A DNA stretch of 64,000 bases from Owenia fusiformis (GCA_903813345.2 CAIIXF020000007.1:36912759-36976758); one strand, 5' to 3'; counted from the stretch's first letter, positions 24,387 through 34,852 are shown. Made by a program: numbers and translations. The notes: generated by a model not told the origin, from the sequence alone.

Positions 24387-25100
24387 ATGGAACAGAACAT
24401 AGAACTCATGAATTATTTTGATCAAAAATTCTCTGACCTAAACGAGAAGATGGAGAATATGAAGAGAAAGTTACCAGACGAAGAAGAAAGCATCTTAGCA
24501 GCAGCAAAAAGACAGCATAAAGAACCAGAATATGAATTCAAGAGAACGGGACACAAAGAGCAGTTCAAGGTCAACAAAGAGATTCTAGAACAATTACACG
24601 TGGCTAACGATGCTCTGAAGTCTGGAAATGCAGAATTGGCGACCGAAAAGGTCGCCAAAGGTATGTCAATTTTGAATAATAGAAATAAACTTCTCATTTT
24701 GGCAGACAGCAGTGAAGCTGGTTGGGGTGCTGTAGACGAGTACCGTAAATATTCAATAGCTAGCGATAGTGATGATGACAAAAAATTAAAAAGAGCTCAA
24801 TCTTTTGCCATTCGTACTGTTAACAGAAAACGTGTTCAAAAAAGGGCACAAAATTTAAGAAAAAACAATAGTTTCAGTGGTCAACAAAACCGGTTCCAAG
24901 GCAACAGCAACGCAGGGTGCGGTAACAGCGGCCGTAACGGCTGTAACGGCAACACCGGATGGGCCCAGAAACAACAGCAGTTCAAGTCGAATACCACACG
25001 AGGACCAAGGCCGACTGACTCATGTTTTGCCTGCGGCGGCAGGGGGCACTGGAGTCGAGAGTGCACGGCGGCAACAGGGGGAAATGCAGGAGGGCAGTAA
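24387..25100 (+). CDS. gag: DIRS element gag-like protein (237 aa)
   Basis: The protein has a charged, helical N-terminus, a Glu/Lys-rich middle with LILADSSEAGWGAVDEY, a Gly/Asn/Gln-rich linker and a CCHC zinc knuckle C-x2-C-x4-H-x4-C (CFACGGRGHWSREC) near residues 213-226. Such knuckles bind RNA in particle proteins. The ATG directly follows repeat A1. The end overlaps the reverse transcriptase frame by up to 224 bp. Confidence 0.8.
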   Translation: MEQNIELMNYFDQKFSDLNEKMENMKRKLPDEEESILAAAKRQHKEPEYEFKRTGHKEQFKVNKEILEQLHVANDALKSGNAELATEKVAKGMSILNNRNKLLILADSSEAGWGAVDEYRKYSIASDSDDDKKLKRAQSFAIRTVNRKRVQKRAQNLRKNNSFSGQQNRFQGNSNAGCGNSGRNGCNGNTGWAQKQQQFKSNTTRGPRPTDSCFACGGRGHWSRECTAATGGNAGGQ

Positions 25101-26670
25101 CACAGAAAAGATAAGTAAAATTGTAAATACATGTGGTATTGATAATGTGTCTCAAAAGGTGAAAGGTAATCTCAGAAGGCATGTCAAATTTTGGACAGAA
25201 ATAGGTGCAAATAGCACTATTATAGATATAGTAGAAAATGGCTATGTTATACCATTAAAATCAGAACCAGGTGTCGTAGATCTTAAGAATAACAAATCTG
25301 CTATAGAAAATGGTGATTTCGTGACAAAAGAAATTCAAAATTTGATAGAAGGTGGTTTTGTTTGCGAAGTAGAACAAAAGCCAAGGGTGATTAATCCGCT
25401 CACTGTAGCAATAAATGCAAAGGGCAAAAAACGCTTAGTTTTGGATCTTAGACACGTTAATCCACATGTGTGGATCGAAAAAATGAAATATGAAGACATT
25501 AACACAGCTATGCCTTATTTCAAAAAAGGAGGTCACATGAGCACATTTGATATTAAAAGTGGCTATCACCATTTGGATATCAGGCAAAATCAGTGGCAAT
25601 ATTTAGGTTTCAAGTGGCAATTTGAAAACGGGCAAATCAAGTATTTCTGCTTCAAGGTTTTACCGTTTGGAATAAAAACGGGAGGTTTGGTTTTTTCAAA
25701 GGTCGTACGGGCTCTAGTAAAATATTGGAGGTCAAACAATGTAAGAATTGTTACGTATTTAGATGATGGGATTATTATTGGCAACAATAGGCAAGAAACA
25801 AAGTTACAGGCAATGTTCGTAAGGGCAACGCTAAAAAGGGCAGGTTTTATAGAAAATGTGCAAAAGTCTCAGTGGGAACCAGCTCAAAAAGTAGAATGGT
25901 TAGGCTTTGTAATAGACCTCACAAAATTTGAAATTCGCATACCAGAATCGAAAGTCGACAATTATATCCAATGCTTAGAAAATATTCTGCAACGTAAAGT
26001 GATAGTTACTGCTAGACGGTTGGCTTCGTTTGTAGGCAAAATAAATTCTGCATGTCCAGCTTTGGGTAATGTCACAAAACTCATGACAAAATATTCACAC
26101 GCACAAATAAATCAGAGTTGCGCTTGGGATCAGGTAGTGGTTCTCAACGGGCATAGCATTTCAGAGCTAAATTACTGGGTGAACAATTTAAAAAACTTGA
26201 ATGGTAAGGCGATAGTAGATACTCCGAAGCTAAGGAAGGTTGTGTTTTCAGACGCAAGTGATAGTGGTTGTGCAGGCTATGTAGTCGAAGCGGATCAGGA
26301 AATATGTTATAAAACATGGACGAGTTCAGAGGTTGGTCAGAGTTCCACTTGGAGAGAATTAAAAGGTGTACATGTGGTACTTCAGTCTTTAATGAACAAA
26401 CTTGAGGGTCAAGCTATCAAGTGGTTCACAGATAACAAAAACATTGTCAGTATAGTCTCAAATGGAAGCATGAAAGAGCATTTGCAGGCTTTGGCGATAG
26501 ATATTTTCACTTTGTGTGCAAGGTTCCATGTGGATTTAAACATTCAGTGGATTCCTAGGTCTTTAAATGAGAAGGCAGATTATTACAGCAAAATAGTAGA
26601 TTTTGACGATTGGAGTGTTTCAAAAAGCACTTTTAGAGATCTCGATCAGGCATGGGGCCTCATTCGATAG
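24877..26670 (+). CDS. DIRS element reverse transcriptase - RNase H
   Basis: Open frame +1 to gag. Reverse transcriptase motifs: LVLDLRHVNPHV, FDIKSGYHHLDI, LPFGIKTGGLVFSK and the catalytic YLDDG at 25756-25770. RNase H motifs follow: FSDASDSG, WRELKGVH, WFTDNKN and NEKADYYSK. No ATG lies near the frame start; translation probably comes by frameshift from gag or by an internal start near the gag stop. The conserved C-terminal part lies in another frame from about 26655, where one G appears to be missing from a G run, so this copy or its assembly has a 1-bp frameshift. Confidence 0.85.
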   Translation: MVNKTGSKATATQGAVTAAVTAVTATPDGPRNNSSSSRIPHEDQGRLTHVLPAAAGGTGVESARRQQGEMQEGSNTEKISKIVNTCGIDNVSQKVKGNLRRHVKFWTEIGANSTIIDIVENGYVIPLKSEPGVVDLKNNKSAIENGDFVTKEIQNLIEGGFVCEVEQKPRVINPLTVAINAKGKKRLVLDLRHVNPHVWIEKMKYEDINTAMPYFKKGGHMSTFDIKSGYHHLDIRQNQWQYLGFKWQFENGQIKYFCFKVLPFGIKTGGLVFSKVVRALVKYWRSNNVRIVTYLDDGIIIGNNRQETKLQAMFVRATLKRAGFIENVQKSQWEPAQKVEWLGFVIDLTKFEIRIPESKVDNYIQCLENILQRKVIVTARRLASFVGKINSACPALGNVTKLMTKYSHAQINQSCAWDQVVVLNGHSISELNYWVNNLKNLNGKAIVDTPKLRKVVFSDASDSGCAGYVVEADQEICYKTWTSSEVGQSSTWRELKGVHVVLQSLMNKLEGQAIKWFTDNKNIVSIVSNGSMKEHLQALAIDIFTLCARFHVDLNIQWIPRSLNEKADYYSKIVDFDDWSVSKSTFRDLDQAWGLIR

Positions 26671-27038
26671 ATAGATTTGCATCATGTGATAACAAACAAG
26701 TGACAAGGTTCAATTCAAAGTTCTGGAACCCGGGTACAGAGGCCGTAGACGCCTTTACACAAAATTGGTCTTGTGAAAACAACTGGTGTGTGCCACCTTT
26801 GTATTTAGTGCCAAACGTCATAGCGTACATGAAACAGCAGGGTGCTGAGGGAACTTTAATGGTACCCAGGTGGCAATCAGCGTCATTTTGGCCATTGATA
26901 CATAACGGCAATGTGTTCAAGTACTTTGTGAAAGATATTGTAGAATACTCAAATGCAAAATACGTCTTAAACAAGTGTTCACAGAACAACAGTGTCTTCA
27001 CAAGGGACAATTTCAATAAGGTACAATGTTGGCATTAA
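26652..27038 (+). CDS. Displaced C-terminal part of the DIRS polymerase (frame 3)
   Basis: The text GPHSIDRFASCDNKQVTRF, then NWCVPPLYLVPNVI and TLMVPRWQSASFWP, is typical of what follows RNase H in DIRS-like polymerases. It continues the previous frame after a one-base shift. Near 27020 the sequence AATAAG/GTACAA resembles a splice donor and TTTTTTCCAG/GTCC at about 27824 an acceptor, so the 800-bp gap to the recombinase may be an intron. Confidence 0.7.
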   Translation: MGPHSIDRFASCDNKQVTRFNSKFWNPGTEAVDAFTQNWSCENNWCVPPLYLVPNVIAYMKQQGAEGTLMVPRWQSASFWPLIHNGNVFKYFVKDIVEYSNAKYVLNKCSQNNSVFTRDNFNKVQCWH

Positions 27039-27369
27039 AAATCAGATTTTAAATAAAAAATGTATAAAATGAATATAAGTAGATCAGACCAATAAAACAT
27101 TACATTCAAGTAGAAAAAACCAAGAGCAAATACGATGTTCATATCATATATCACAGTTTATACGTATAGCTTCAGTGTAACTTAATTAAAATGTTTGCAT
27201 GTGATTTGTTTATACTTTGTTCATGTTTTTAGACACAGAAAGGTGTGGTCTCATATGCGAAGTAATGAAGGACATCATAAGCATAAAATCTTTTAATTTA
27301 TCGTTAGGTCTAAATGCATGTCAGGGTTCTGGCAAGTGGCAATCTAGCTTGATGAACATGATCTCAAGT

Positions 27370-27680
27370 AACGCGACGTCGAAGTGACGACGATTGTTAA
27401 GTGTGAATCGTAGCTTGATATTGACGATATCAAGTAAGACCGTGGTGACGACGATACCACTAGTTTGATGACGATGATATCAAACGGAGCCGTGGTGACG
27501 ACGATACCACTAGAGCATGTGTTATTATTTGCATGATTTTATTGTAAGGAAATCAAACAGAGTCCTGGTGACGATGATACCACTATGGTGACGATGATAC
27601 CAATATGGCAATGTTATTGCAGATGTTGATGAGGGCGACATCAAAGAGAAACGTGGTAACGATCATGGATGATACATTGT
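27370..27680 (+). repeat. GACGATACCA-rich degenerate repeat inside the DIRS element
   Basis: Between polymerase and recombinase the motif TGGTGACGACGATACCACTA and shorter versions recur about six times. No frame stays open. It could be an RNA packaging or recombination signal, or a simple repeat; the sequence does not decide. Confidence 0.5.
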
Positions 27681-27841
27681 GGCAACTGATATGGAATATA
27701 TTTTGTTTTAGCATAATGAAAAGCAGTGTTGACCTGAACAATATAGGTTTTTATATGTTTTGTACATTTTAGGCGTATTATTTAAACACGGTCTAATCGT
27801 TTCGCGTTCATTACTTTTTTCCAGGTCCGTTTAAAAGACTG

Positions 27842-28837
27842 ATGAGCGATACATTGGTTAAAAGTGAAAAACTTAAGGAACCAAAACAGAAACTACCAAC
27901 AGTTTTATTAAAATCCAAGGAGCCCAAAACAATTGAGGCTTATAATTACGCTTACAAAAAGTGGGAGAACTGGGCACAACAATTCGAAGAAGTGACCTGC
28001 TTGCCAGCAAATCCAGTTTACATAGCATTATATTTGGTGAGCATGATACAACAAAGCAACACGGCGAGTCCTTTGGTTAACGTCGTCTACGCCATTGCTG
28101 CGGCACATGACTTTGCAAATCTGAGCAATCCATGTAATAGCAACCTTGTTAAAATGACTTTAGAATCGGCAAAGAGAATTTTAGCCAAACCAAAAACCAA
28201 GAAATTACCAATCACGCCAGAAATGTTGGCCCTTATCGTAGACAGATTCGCACCTAACATCACTGAAACATGTTTGAAAGGTTTGAGGTTGGCTACATTT
28301 GTCTTGCTGGGTTATTCAGGCTTCTTTAGGTTTGATGAGCTGTCTAGTATACAATTAGGAGATATTATGTTCTACGATACTCACATGAGCATCTTTCTGG
28401 AGCATTCTAAGACAGACGTGTACAGAGATGGTAGAAATTGTATTATTGCAAGAACAGGTACAAAACTTTGTCCAGTCAGTTTGCTCAGTAGATATTTGAC
28501 ACAGGCTAACGTTGTCCAACACGATCATTACATATTCAGGGCTCTTACCTTTTTAAAATCAAAAAACGAGTATGTGTTAAGGGCAGATAACAAGAAGTTA
28601 AGTTATACAAGGTGTCGTGAAATTCTCTTGGAATGTCTCAAAGAGTTGGGTTATAATGAAAAATTGTACTCTTTACACTCAATGAGAGCTGGAGCCAGTA
28701 CTGCCGCAGCGAATCAAGGAGTGAGTGACAGGTTGTTTAAACGGCACGGAAGGTGGAAGTCAGAAACCGCAAAAGATGGTTATATCGAAGATAGCATCAA
28801 AGATTTGCTTTCTGTAACTCAAAACATTGGATTGTAG
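27842..28837 (+). CDS. DIRS element tyrosine recombinase (331 aa)
   Basis: The C-terminal half has the tyrosine recombinase residues in order: R163 in GFFRFDEL, K190 in the beta hairpin (HSKTD), H279-x2-R282 in LHSMRAGA, H302 in RHGRW and the nucleophile Y314 in DGYIED. The N-terminal half resembles a core-binding domain. It would insert the circular cDNA, replacing the integrase of LTR elements. The frame is intact with a normal ATG and a TAG stop just before repeat B1. Confidence 0.9.
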   Translation: MSDTLVKSEKLKEPKQKLPTVLLKSKEPKTIEAYNYAYKKWENWAQQFEEVTCLPANPVYIALYLVSMIQQSNTASPLVNVVYAIAAAHDFANLSNPCNSNLVKMTLESAKRILAKPKTKKLPITPEMLALIVDRFAPNITETCLKGLRLATFVLLGYSGFFRFDELSSIQLGDIMFYDTHMSIFLEHSKTDVYRDGRNCIIARTGTKLCPVSLLSRYLTQANVVQHDHYIFRALTFLKSKNEYVLRADNKKLSYTRCREILLECLKELGYNEKLYSLHSMRAGASTAAANQGVSDRLFKRHGRWKSETAKDGYIEDSIKDLLSVTQNIGL

Positions 28838-28881
28838 ATTCATATTTACATATTTCGATTCAAAAGGCCCTAACTTTGTTA

Positions 28882-28965
28882 TCTCGGCGCTTGGCGCAGA
28901 ACCATACCTAAGAGGATGTGTGTTAAGTTTTTTATTGAGAATGAAGAAGCTTTGTTAGGACAGAA
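28882..28965 (+). repeat. DIRS split direct repeat B1
   Basis: 84 bp, begins TCTCGGCGCTTGGCGCAG, identical by eye to 29593-29676. It abuts A2. Confidence 0.9.
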
Positions 28966-29151
28966 ATGTATTTATTCACGGTTGAATCACGAAGTATGAA
29001 TTAGTGTATAAATAATTTCTGTACGGTCAAGGTGATTTGAAATGATCTAATAATAGAACGAGGTCATGTATGAGTGGATTGTTTTCTTGGGTATTGAAAG
29101 GTTTGTAGGCGTCATCTCGGTTCTAAACGCCAAAGCGGGTGGACTAAACTT
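28964..29151 (+). repeat. DIRS split direct repeat A2
   Basis: 188 bp copy of A1; follows B1 with a 2-bp overlap, the junction that templates the circular intermediate in models for this group. Confidence 0.9.
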
Positions 29152-29592
29152 AAAGTATCACATTATCTTAGAAGAACGCGTATTTAGTTTATTGTAATGT
29201 TTAAACGGTGTTATTGTGATGTTTAAAATAATTACCATGGTTGTTAGGCAAATACTTGTAACAGTTAAAATCCTCACACTGCTCCTTTTCATGGGGAGGT
29301 GGACCTCCCTATTGAATTTTCTGTAAAATACGCGCTGGTGTATTGCAGTTTTTATATAAAGGGTTGGGTTCCCGGATCAGGAGCCGGTGCAACAGTTGTA
29401 TCGTTAACAATTTTGGTCACAGACAAACCATTTTATTCAAGTGCAAAATAGCAACTCTTGTATTAGCATAACAGTTAGTAGATGCCAATTAAATAATCGA
29501 TAAAGATCGCATTGTAATATTGTTAATTAATGTTGAAAGATAAAGATGATATTGTATTTGTCAGTTGGAATAAACGGTTACTGCAGCTCCAC

Positions 29593-29676
29593 TCTCGGCG
29601 CTTGGCGCAGAACCATACCTAAGAGGATGTGTGTTAAGTTTTTTATTGAGAATGAAGAAGCTTTGTTAGGACAGAA
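29593..29676 (+). repeat. DIRS split direct repeat B2
   Basis: 84 bp copy of B1 and right boundary of the element. Confidence 0.9.
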
Positions 29677-31640
29677 TGAACATAAAAACACGTTTCTATC
29701 ATTGTTTTTGTATTGAAGCTCTGGCCCTGTGTTTTTATATGATAACTTACGTTACCGATGGTAACGTTGTTGATGAACTCTGCTGCACACATTTGTTTGC
29801 CGTCAAAACTTTACCGGCTATATTTATTTATCAAAATGTACACTCTGTAGATGGGAGAGACTAGTGCAGAAATTCAAAAATACTATCATGAGAGGAAAAA
29901 ACAAAATAGGTGGATCATACATGACCAAAGAAAGTGTTCAATAATTTTATTGCCCCAATAGCTGCAATGCCATCTGAAAAAATAAAGAGGTCGTTTTAAG
30001 AATGAATAAATAGCCTAACAGCAAGAAAAAACAAAAGAAAAATCAGAGAAGATACTATTGGCAGCTAATGACCCCAGTGATGCCGAAATAATCATTGTGA
30101 CACAAGCGGCTATGACAGTGTTTCATGATCAAGTAACTCATTAAACATGAATTTTGCAAGAGGACAACAAAACGGGACTGTGTACCCGACGGTTGTCACA
30201 GGCAAAGGGACATAGGCTACCTTGGTCAACGCAAATAAATCGTGTCAAAGCCGAACCGCACACAGGTTTATGGATATACAAGAAGATACAACAACACCTT
30301 TCAAGAGTGTTAATGTCAGAGACATGCATACTGACAGTGAAGATATTGGGGTACACGTTGACGAATATGTCACTGCAGTTTATGATAACCGCTGATTTAA
30401 ATATTTTTTGTAATAATATTGTAGATACTAATGATAGGGAAATTATTTTATGGAGAAGCAAAATGTGTCTTCTTCCTCTAAAAAGTGACATTATTTGTCT
30501 GAAAATCTCCAATACCAATATTTTATCTGAAATGGAGAAGCCAACCCCAAGGCTATTCGAACTGAGTCCTGAGATGCAAACTTGGTCCAGGATATATATG
30601 ACAAAGTAAAGGTAATGGAGGAATAAGTTAAGTTTTTAGTAGTTATGTATCGTATGATATCAGGAGACACTTAGCGCTTATTCTTGACGATACTCACATA
30701 TTTTATACTAAATAGTATTGATTCCCCGATTGTGAGTTTTGTATCTTTTACGTTACAAAGGATTTTAGCATTTAAAATGTGTAAAGAAAGAAAAAGTAAC
30801 TTTAAGCCTGCATTTTTTCTTTAAAACATATAGCGCATGTTGCACTTAGTTAATTACATATGTGCTGCATACATAGTTGAGGTTGGTGGTAGCTTTAATG
30901 TAGCTATTTTAGAATTTAGTGACTTTCACCATCATTTACGTAACATGATTAGGCATTGGACTATTTCTGTTTCAAGTGTTATTATTGCTTTAACTTCAGT
31001 GTAAACATGATATAAGAAACACCAGTTGATATTTTGCAATTATTCATAAAGAAATAACTATTTTTGAATCATATACGTTACCAAGGGTGTCATGATATAT
31101 ACATCTCAATTAAATCATGCCTCCTGTGTCAAACACCAAAATGTAGCTATCATTTTATTCTTCATACTATCCATCATCAGAAAAGAAAGCTAAGTGTAAC
31201 GTAGTTAGACTGATTTTCTTCAAAATTGAAATGACGTGTAGCTCTTAGGATTTGTTCGTGAAAGGGAATAATAAGTTCATCTGTGATTTCCGTCTTTAAT
31301 GTGAGTCTGTTTCAATTATATATCTTCAAAATTTCTGATATATGATTCATTATCAAGGCAAAATATATCCTTATTTTTAGATGCAAAAGTAAACATGAGA
31401 ATATTGCTTTGGCTCAAAATACAGGTCTCTTGATATGACACCCCACTATAACGTTAATGACAGAGACTTGCATTTTTAAGATAATATCATATGCGCTTCG
31501 ACATGCAAATTTTTCATGAAGGAGTTTGAGATTGATGAAGATATTTGCGGTTTAGCTACTTGACATATATTCAAATAATAAAACATCAAATTGAAACCAT
31601 TTAAACCAACTTCACTTTTGGTCCATTTCACTCATGGAAA
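29677..31640. other. Intron sequence with a faint gene relic
   Basis: Near 30147-30400, in one frame, protein-like text (NFARGQQNGTVYPTVVTG, later NVRDMHTDSEDIGVHVDE) is interrupted by a stop. It may be a pseudogene fragment of unknown origin. The rest shows nothing. Confidence 0.35.
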
Positions 31641-31745
31641 TGTGCCTAGTTATTGAGAATGGATGCAATGTCTAATGCAGTAAAAGCTTTCATGATCGTT
31701 TCCATATGTAGCGCTGCGGTCCTCAACATCTTCTTTTATACAGTG

Positions 31746-31853
31746 GTTACATTTGCTCCGATTTTCACTATGGCGCCTGGCCGATTGAGAAATTACTCAT
31801 ACTCATCGGCCGGGCGCCGGTGCTGGAAATCGGAGCAAATGTGACGACAGCAT
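31746..31853. mobile_element. GC-rich foldback element, copy 2
   Basis: Arms ACATTTGCTCCGATTTT and AAATCGGAGCAAATGT enclose GGCGCC and CGGCCGATGAGT blocks; about 108 bp, nearly complete hairpin. Confidence 0.65.
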
Positions 31854-32149
31854 TGTGTGTGTCCATTTTTCAATGATATCTTAAAACAAAGTCTCTGTTC
31901 TCTAAGTTTTGAATAACCCTTGTTTCCTTCTTCATGCGACTAAAGCTAGCCATAAACTTGACAAAAATTGTTTGACTTTGTCTGTTTCTCCATTTTGTCA
32001 GAGTTTGTCTGATGTTGTCTGAGGTTGTTGTCCAGATGAAAGAATTGACATGTTCATTCTTTTCACCGGATACAAACAGACAAGCTCAGACAAAAACGGA
32101 CAAATTTCAATTGAAATATAACAATACCTGTCAACTAAAAATTATTAAA

Positions 32150-32575
32150 GTTGGGATATTTTATTCTAAAATCTGGAGAAATCGGGATATTTTGAAAGAA
32201 AATCGGTCTTTATTTTAGGAAATCGGAGAAAGTCTGGATTTAAAAAGAATTGGAAAAAATCTGGAAATAATAAGTTAAATGGGAGAAAATTCGGGGTGAC
32301 AAAGACTTAATCAATACTTCTTAAAAATCGGGAGAACATCGGGATATCTCAATAATCGGAATAAAAAAAACTAAATCAATAAATCTAAAAGGTTGGGAGA
32401 ATATAACTAAAAATCAGAGAAAATCGGGATTGTTTAAGATGATCGGGAGAAAATTTGGAGTTCATAATAAATTCGGGAGAAAATCTGAGTCGGGAACGTT
32501 CAGAATGGTGAAGACGAATCGGGAGAAAATCGTGGTTTTCAAAAAATTATCGGGAGAAAATCGGGATGGCTTAAC
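32150..32575. repeat. Degenerate AATCGGGAGAAAATCGGGAT repeat
   Basis: The motif CGGGAGAAAATCGGGAT and variants recur more than ten times at irregular spacing of 20-40 bp. No frame or structure is evident; an eroded minisatellite. Confidence 0.55.
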
Positions 32576-32806
32576 ATAAATCAGCACATTACTTGCAATG
32601 GTTAAATACTTGTAGTCATCACATAATCAATTATCTTTCTGGTAAAGCAAATCAGATTGAAATCGCATCATGGATAAGTGTTTGTGTTACATGAAGTCAA
32701 AGAACACGCTGTCAATAAAAAACATATATATGCGTTGTAGTGGGTTGTATTAAATCCATATCAATATAAATGAGACAAAATTGAAGTTTGTGAAATAGTC
32801 GAGTGT

Positions 32807-32943
32807 GGTCACAATTGCTCAGATTTTCACTACGGCGCCAGGCCGATTTGGGTATTTTATTGAATTGTTGAAATTGAATACAATATAGAACAAAACACTC
32901 AATCGGCTGCAGGGCGCCGGCCGATGGATCGGAGCATATGTGA
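32807..32943. mobile_element. GC-rich foldback element, copy 3
   Basis: Left arm GGTCACAATTGCTCAGATTT, right arm GATCGGAGCATATGTGACC. It ends 17 bp before the coil exon 32960-33142, next to its donor. Confidence 0.65.
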
Positions 32944-32959
32944 CCAAGGCATTAATTAC

Positions 32960-33142
32960 CCTCTTTTCTTCCTCCTTCCTTCTTGCCTCCTCTGCCCTTT
33001 GTGTTTCTTCTTCTGCCCTCTTTCTTAGTTCTTCCACTCTTTTTCTTTCTGTCTCGAAATGTTTTTTATCATCTTTTGATTGGTCGCTCAGGCTCTGTAG
33101 TAACTGGGATACCTCTTCATCCAAAGTTGTCAGAGAAAGGAA
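32960..33142 (-). CDS. Coiled-coil exon, 61 aa, phase 0-0
   Basis: A CAG acceptor (TCCTTTCAG) and a GTAATT donor border 61 open codons. The sequence begins FLSLTTLDEEVSQLLQSL and then becomes extremely charged (repeated EEARRKEEEKR-type Glu/Arg/Lys runs), a strong coiled coil. It sits between the RING exon and the nucleotidyltransferase exon on the same strand, and reading phase is kept on both sides. In TRIM-like proteins a coil after the RING drives dimer formation, which is the expected role here. The donor lies at the edge of a foldback element (32807-32943), so that element inserted almost at the splice site. Confidence 0.7.
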
Positions 33143-33360
33143 CTGAAAGGAAATGCATAATAACAGTTTTTATTATATCACCGTCATATTCCTCACTCTC
33201 TTATTGGTCCATGTCCTACACGTGACTAAAAAATAACTAGCGATATTCAACGGAAGTAACGTGACTTACTGTGAATATCAAATGATATTCAACGGTCATG
33301 ACTTATACATCCCCGGGGTTGACTTAGTCCAGTGTAATTTTCATTTTATATATACGAAAG

Positions 33361-33591
33361 ATGTCGGAAACAATAACAAAAGAACTAGGAATAAATCAGG
33401 AGAATGAGCCATGTAGTGATTTAGATGATATAAAATTGGACAATAACCCTATAGGCCTAGCCAATGACCTCAATTATGATTTCGAATTAGATCCACTAAC
33501 AGCATCTCAAGAAAAGGAGATACTGGAGTTATGTGAGCTACCAAGTGTTAATGGCAGTGCTAACACGGAGTCATCTCAGAATGGACATTGA
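33361..33591 (+). CDS. Short acidic open frame, unrecognised (76 aa)
   Basis: Begins MSETITKELGINQENEPCSD, acidic, stop after SSQNGH; a TATATATA stretch lies just upstream of the ATG. The text is protein-like and may be the first exon of the relic at 34131-34850, but no donor is obvious and a copy of the 335-bp repeat follows directly. Function unknown. Confidence 0.35.
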   Translation: MSETITKELGINQENEPCSDLDDIKLDNNPIGLANDLNYDFELDPLTASQEKEILELCELPSVNGSANTESSQNGH

Positions 33592-33594
33592 AAA

Positions 33595-33705
33595 AACATT
33601 ACCAACCAAAATAACTTGAAACTGGAATCCTATCGGCAGAGGTTTTAAGCAAATGGTCCGAAAGAGGATTTCGCGAGACAGATGGACAAATCAATGTTAA
33701 AGGGT
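33595..33705. repeat. Fragment of the 335-bp repeat
   Basis: Contains TAACTTGAAACTGGAATCCTA and CGAGACAGATGGACAAATCA blocks as at 880-960. Confidence 0.6.
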
Positions 33706-34130
33706 GACGCACATCGTTTAGCAAATCGAACGCTCGTTTCTGGTGTTGCTCACCGTTTAGTATAAACACTGTGGCTAGTCGATCAATGTGGATGCAGTCA
33801 TGTATATGCAATGTTTCGTGGGTTCTCGCGTACATTATAGTGAATGGGGTCGTTGAAAAAATATGACAGAAAATCGAGGTAAGTGATCTCAGAGTTTCTA
33901 CTTAACATATTGACTTGAAATCTTGCATACATATTCAATATACATAGTATGACAATGTGTGAAAGTTTCAGCTAGCATATTCCTGTTATAGGGAAGATAT
34001 TTGAACAACATTTCGTAAACGTCAACATATATGTATCAAATGGATTCAACTATGTATCATTTGGATTCAGAACGGTAACAAATGGATGCTATAATAAATT
34101 ATGCTTTTATCATGATGATTTATTTACAGA

Positions 34131-34850
34131 TGGACAACTGGGCAGATTTTCTTTGTATCCATTGTTCGGATAAACATTCCTTATTCAGTGAAGTAATTAG
34201 CCACACCATTACAATACACCCTCGTGAAGAATTGAAAATTGATAGACTTTATATAGACCCGTCAACTGGAAAATGCCATTACAGAAGGAAAAACTATGGT
34301 TTCATCCCTAATACTGTTAATTTGAAAAACGGGTCCATTAACATGTAATGATGACAATGAAGATGTTGAAATTAGGTACGCCAATCAAGTGAATTCAGAG
34401 CCCAAGAACCATCAACCCACTGAAATACCCGCAGATCAAGTTTCAGAGCTATTAACATTCCTTGAAAGTGACAATGAGCAGCCAACAGATGGACCATCTG
34501 TAAATCTTGGTGATTTTGTCAGCTCAGCTGAAAGAGCCTACAGATTTCTTGAAACAAATGACCCAAATTCAAGAATTATATCATCTATTTACAATTTTTT
34601 TGAAATCGTGGTAAGTGGAATCTTTCCAATTACCAATATAGGATTATTATTGTTTTTTGACACTGTGGACTATTTCACAGCTCCATGTGCCAAACAAGTA
34701 AGATACAGAAAGGAAACTAAATACTTTTGGTTCATGGACTTTCGTCTGTTTCATGGGAAGTTTCTGACTTCATTCATTCTGACTTCATTCATTTTTACTT
34801 TTAATTCTTATGATAACAAAATAAATCTAGACTCCAGATCTAGACTTTTT
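34131..34850 (+). pseudogene. Frameshifted zinc-finger protein relic
   Basis: A TTATTTACAG acceptor precedes MDNWADFLCIHCSDKHSL, a C-x2-C-x12-H-x5-H finger, then IDPSTGKCHYRRKNYG. Near 34335 the frame shifts by one base and continues as CNDDNEDVEIRYANQVNSEP, later PADQVSELLTFLESDNE and finally KETKYFWFMDFRLFHGKFL. This last block recalls poorly described multi-copy invertebrate proteins linked to transposons; that is a memory-based impression. The exon lies in the first intron of the RING gene on the opposite strand. Confidence 0.5.
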
Positions 34851-34852
34851 TA

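Larger units (their letters stand above)
24194..29676 (+). mobile_element. DIRS-type (Ngaro/PAT-like) retrotransposon
   Basis: The element has the split direct repeat layout A1 - genes - B1 - A2 - B2. A1 (24194-24381) equals A2 (28964-29151), 188 bp; B1 (28882-28965) equals B2 (29593-29676), 84 bp; B1 and A2 abut. It encodes gag, reverse transcriptase with RNase H, and a tyrosine recombinase instead of an integrase. No target duplication is seen, as expected for recombinase insertion of a circular intermediate. Repeat copies look identical by eye, so insertion was recent. It lies in the intron between the coil and nucleotidyltransferase exons, in the opposite sense to that gene. Confidence 0.9.

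Noticed and set aside
27370-27680. CRISPR-like array in the DIRS element
   Set aside because: Repeats are irregular, degenerate and in a eukaryotic mobile element.
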